Shown here: positions 61,535-64,000 of the stretch, one piece after another
How the letters are laid out: each line of letters opens with the position of its first letter
Position numbering within the stretch: position 1 is the first letter of the stretch
NCBI RefSeq assembly: GCF_001375535.1
Contig: NZ_LN831197.1
Coordinates: 3,042,383 to 3,106,382 of the forward strand
Reading direction: 5' to 3'
Source: Bacillus niameyensis
GTDB lineage: Bacteria; Bacillota; Bacilli; Bacillales; Bacillaceae_C
Length of the DNA: 64,000 nucleotides
Translations under genes and position numbers: made by a program
Notes under the pieces: generated by a model
Told to the model about the DNA's origin: nothing
Seen by the model: the letters and a program-made list of their open reading frames with translations, nothing else
Databases searched by the model: none

Positions 61535-61722
61535 GATCTGCTACGTTGGTGGCAAAGCCTAGAAATCCACTCCCCCTAATAATTGACAAAACTAGTGTTT
61601 TTTCATCGAAGGATTCGCATTTTTCACACCGAAATATGAATATTACATGATTTAAAAAAGAATCAAATTGTAAATTATGAATAATTTTGTAAGTAAATAA
61701 ATAAGATAGTGGAGGTGTCGAG

Positions 61723-63669
61723 TTGCAGGTCATGGTAGATAAACTAGAAAAGATCCTCCCGAGTGAGTATGATCGCTATCTTTTTCACGAGGGAACCCTT
61801 TACGAGTCTTATAAAATGCTCGGTGCTCATATCATGAATATGAATGGCAAAAAAGGTGTCCGCTTTATAGTTTGGGCACCCAATGCGTTAAACGTATCAG
61901 TAGTTGGAGATTTTAACGAGTGGCAACATTCACATGACAGGATGAATCGTGTGAGTAATTCAGGATTATGGACGTTATTTATTCCAGGGTTAAAAGAAGG
62001 AATGCTTTATAAATATGCGATTGAAACGGCAACAAAGGAAGTTGTGCTCAAAGCGGACCCATATGCATTTTACTCTGAAAAGCGTCCAGAAACAGCCTCG
62101 ATCATTTATCAATTGGATACATATAAATGGAAAGATGAAAAATGGATGAAGCGTAGAAAAACGTGTGATCACTATCACCAGCCTATGCTCATTTATGAAC
62201 TGCATCTCGGATCGTGGAAAAGGAAGGAAGGTGGAGACTTTTATACCTATCGTGAATTAGCTGATGAGGTGATTGATTATGTAAAATCATTTGGATATAC
62301 CCATATTGAATGTATGCCGCTAATGGAACATCCTTTTGATCGATCATGGGGATACCAAATTACAGGATTCTATTCCGCGACAAGTCGTTACGGAACTCCT
62401 GAGGATTTTATGTATTTTGTAGACCGCTGTCATCAAAAGGGAATAGGTGTCATTCTAGATTGGGTTCCTCTTCACTTTTGTAAAGACGCACATGGTCTAG
62501 GTCGATTTGATGGAACTCCTCTATATGAACCAATTTATCCGGAAAGGGCTGAACGATTAAACTGGGGTACTTATAATTTTGACTTCAGCAAGCCAGAAGT
62601 TATAAGTTTCCTTATTTCCAATGCTCTGTTTTGGTTAGAAAAATATCATATTGATGGGTTTCGAATAGATGCAGTCTCTTCCATGATTTATTTAAATCAT
62701 GATAATGCTGGGGCGCAATTAATAAAAAATCATCTTGGAGGAGAAGAAAATATTGAAGCAATTGCTTTCATTAAAAAGTTAAACGAAGTTGTTTTTGAAA
62801 AGTATCCGCACGTTTTGATGATGGCTGAAGAGGCAACAGATTATCCACTAGTAACCTCTCCAACCTATAACGGCGGGCTTGGATTTAATTATAAGTGGAA
62901 TATGGGTTGGACGAATGACGTCTTAAAATATATGAAAATGGGTTTTGAAGAACGGTCTGACCATCATCAGTTATTGACCTTTTCCTTCCTTTACGCATTT
63001 TCCGAAAACTTTGTTTTGGCGTTTTCGCATGATGAAGTCGTACACGGAAAACGGTCATTGCTCAATAAAATGCCAGGAGATTATCTGGAAAAGTTTGCTC
63101 AGCTTCGCTTATTAATTGGTTACTTCTTCACTCATCCAGGGAAAAAGCTGTTGTTTATGGGAAATGAATTGGCTCAATTTGACGAATGGAAGGATTTAGA
63201 GGAGCTTGATTGGAATCTTTTAGACTTCGATTCTCACAGTCAATTTCATATATATTTCAAAGCGTTAAGTCAATTTTATAACAATACAAGTTGCTTATGG
63301 CGAGTGGATCATGAACAGGATGGATTTGAGTGGATTGATCCGCATGATTCAAAACAGAATGTCATTACATTTATGCGGAAGGGCAGGAGAAAAGGGGATT
63401 ATTGTCTCATCATTTGTAACTTTAGCGTCAATGTTTACGAACAATATCGGATTGGTGTCCCATCTCTCGGATCTTACATTGAGGTTTTTAACAGTGATCT
63501 CGGAATATACGGAGGTTCAAATCAAATTAATTCAAAAACGATTAAAGTGGATAAAGAGCCTTATCATAATCAACCTTATAGTATGAAGGTTACCGTTCCC
63601 CCACTTGGAATGACTATATTGATGAAACAAACAAAAAAAAGACGGAGGAGTGGTATTAAATATGTCTAA
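61723..63669 (+). CDS. glgB: 1,4-alpha-glucan branching enzyme
   Basis: The 648-residue GH13 enzyme adds alpha-1,6 branches to glycogen. An N-terminal CBM48 domain ([20 protein letters not shown] near residue 50) precedes the catalytic barrel with [13 protein letters not shown] (nucleophile Asp near 309), MAEEATDY (acid Glu near 366) and [11 protein letters not shown]. Sequence follows B. subtilis GlgB. TTG 61723 is five bases after GGAGGTG; ATG 61732 is an alternative further from it. It overlaps glgC by 8 nt. Confidence 0.96.
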   Translation: MQVMVDKLEKILPSEYDRYLFHEGTLYESYKMLGAHIMNMNGKKGVRFIVWAPNALNVSVVGDFNEWQHSHDRMNRVSNSGLWTLFIPGLKEGMLYKYAIETATKEVVLKADPYAFYSEKRPETASIIYQLDTYKWKDEKWMKRRKTCDHYHQPMLIYELHLGSWKRKEGGDFYTYRELADEVIDYVKSFGYTHIECMPLMEHPFDRSWGYQITGFYSATSRYGTPEDFMYFVDRCHQKGIGVILDWVPLHFCKDAHGLGRFDGTPLYEPIYPERAERLNWGTYNFDFSKPEVISFLISNALFWLEKYHIDGFRIDAVSSMIYLNHDNAGAQLIKNHLGGEENIEAIAFIKKLNEVVFEKYPHVLMMAEEATDYPLVTSPTYNGGLGFNYKWNMGWTNDVLKYMKMGFEERSDHHQLLTFSFLYAFSENFVLAFSHDEVVHGKRSLLNKMPGDYLEKFAQLRLLIGYFFTHPGKKLLFMGNELAQFDEWKDLEELDWNLLDFDSHSQFHIYFKALSQFYNNTSCLWRVDHEQDGFEWIDPHDSKQNVITFMRKGRRKGDYCLIICNFSVNVYEQYRIGVPSLGSYIEVFNSDLGIYGGSNQINSKTIKVDKEPYHNQPYSMKVTVPPLGMTILMKQTKKRRRSGIKYV

Positions 63670-64000
63670 AAAATGGATCGCTATGCTACTTGCGGGCGGG
63701 CAAGGAACGCGGCTAAATGAATTAACAACAGAAATCGCAAAGCCAGCCGTTCCATTCGGCGGAAAATATCGAATTATTGACTTTACATTAAGCAATTGCA
63801 CTCATTCAGGCATTGATACTGTAGGAGTTTTAACACAATATGAACCTCATGTTTTGAACGATTATGTTAAAGGTGGAAGGGCCTGGGACTTAGATCGAAC
63901 TTATGGTGGAGTTTCCGTGCTTCCTCCATATAAGGCAAAAGATGGCGGACATTGGTATAAAGGCACAGCTAATGCAGTATTTCAAAACATCCAGTTCATT
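63662..64000 (+). CDS. glgC: Glucose-1-phosphate adenylyltransferase (3' cut by window)
   Basis: The first 113 codons are present and open to the window end. The N-terminus [20 protein letters not shown] has the nucleotide-binding GGxGTRL, followed by [20 protein letters not shown], as in GlgC. The enzyme makes ADP-glucose for glycogen synthesis. ATG 63662 overlaps the end of glgB and follows GACGGAGGAG, showing one operon. glgD, glgA and glgP would be expected next. Confidence 0.95.
   Translation, partial: MSKKWIAMLLAGGQGTRLNELTTEIAKPAVPFGGKYRIIDFTLSNCTHSGIDTVGVLTQYEPHVLNDYVKGGRAWDLDRTYGGVSVLPPYKAKDGGHWYKGTANAVFQNIQFI

Overview
The window is about 64 kb of AT-rich chromosome from a member of the Bacillaceae (Firmicutes). 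The evidence is the origin-proximal gene order ychF - rpsF-ssb-rpsR - yybS - gdpP - rplI - dnaB - M23 peptidase - walRKHIJ - htrC - yyzF, which follows the Bacillus subtilis order closely, strong AGGAGG-type ribosome binding sites, frequent TTG/GTG starts, sigma-A promoters and U-tailed hairpin terminators. Two ParB parS sites and a DnaA-box cluster also fit a region next to oriC.

Region 1 (1-27 kb) is this core. It is interrupted twice. A dead IS3-family transposase tail lies just upstream of the rpsF promoter. A 9 kb sugar-acid module (7.2-16.3 kb) sits between rplI and dnaB: a LarA-superfamily epimerase (probably D-gluconate 2-epimerase), an SDR, LarE, a gluconokinase, and a LplB/YtcP/YtcQ-type ABC importer with a YesL protein. 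purA is not found after dnaB, and rlmH is not found after yyzF.

Region 2 (27-35 kb) is accessory: an EamA permease, a polysaccharide O-acetylation set (DUF4358 lipoprotein, MBOAT, DHHW protein), an HTH-bactofilin-like fusion, a DUF1836 regulator, a hemolysin-III family protein and a BNR/sialidase-fold protein.

The most unusual feature is at 35,366-37,165: about 90 virtually identical head-to-tail copies of a 20 bp unit (1.8 kb). The array lies between two convergent genes, begins flush against an 18 bp-stem hairpin, has no spacers and no long ORF. It is probably transcribed as the 3' UTR of the BCCT transporter gene.

Region 3 (37-48 kb) holds that betaine-type transporter, a YkkCD-like SMR pair, and an L-rhamnose pathway (aldolase/dehydrogenase fusion, kinase, isomerase, GH78 rhamnosidase) that takes rhamnosides to lactate plus DHAP.

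Region 4 (48-60 kb) is mostly minus strand: DinB, a HugZ-type heme/iron protein and a Fur-controlled siderophore ABC importer; a 1,259-residue secreted phosphoesterase with two lamin-tail domains; an MFS exporter; an acidic-linker lipoprotein; and a TetR regulator plus NAD-binding protein that share a palindromic operator. The right edge (60-64 kb) starts a glycogen cluster: GH15-like, glgB and glgC (cut by the window end).
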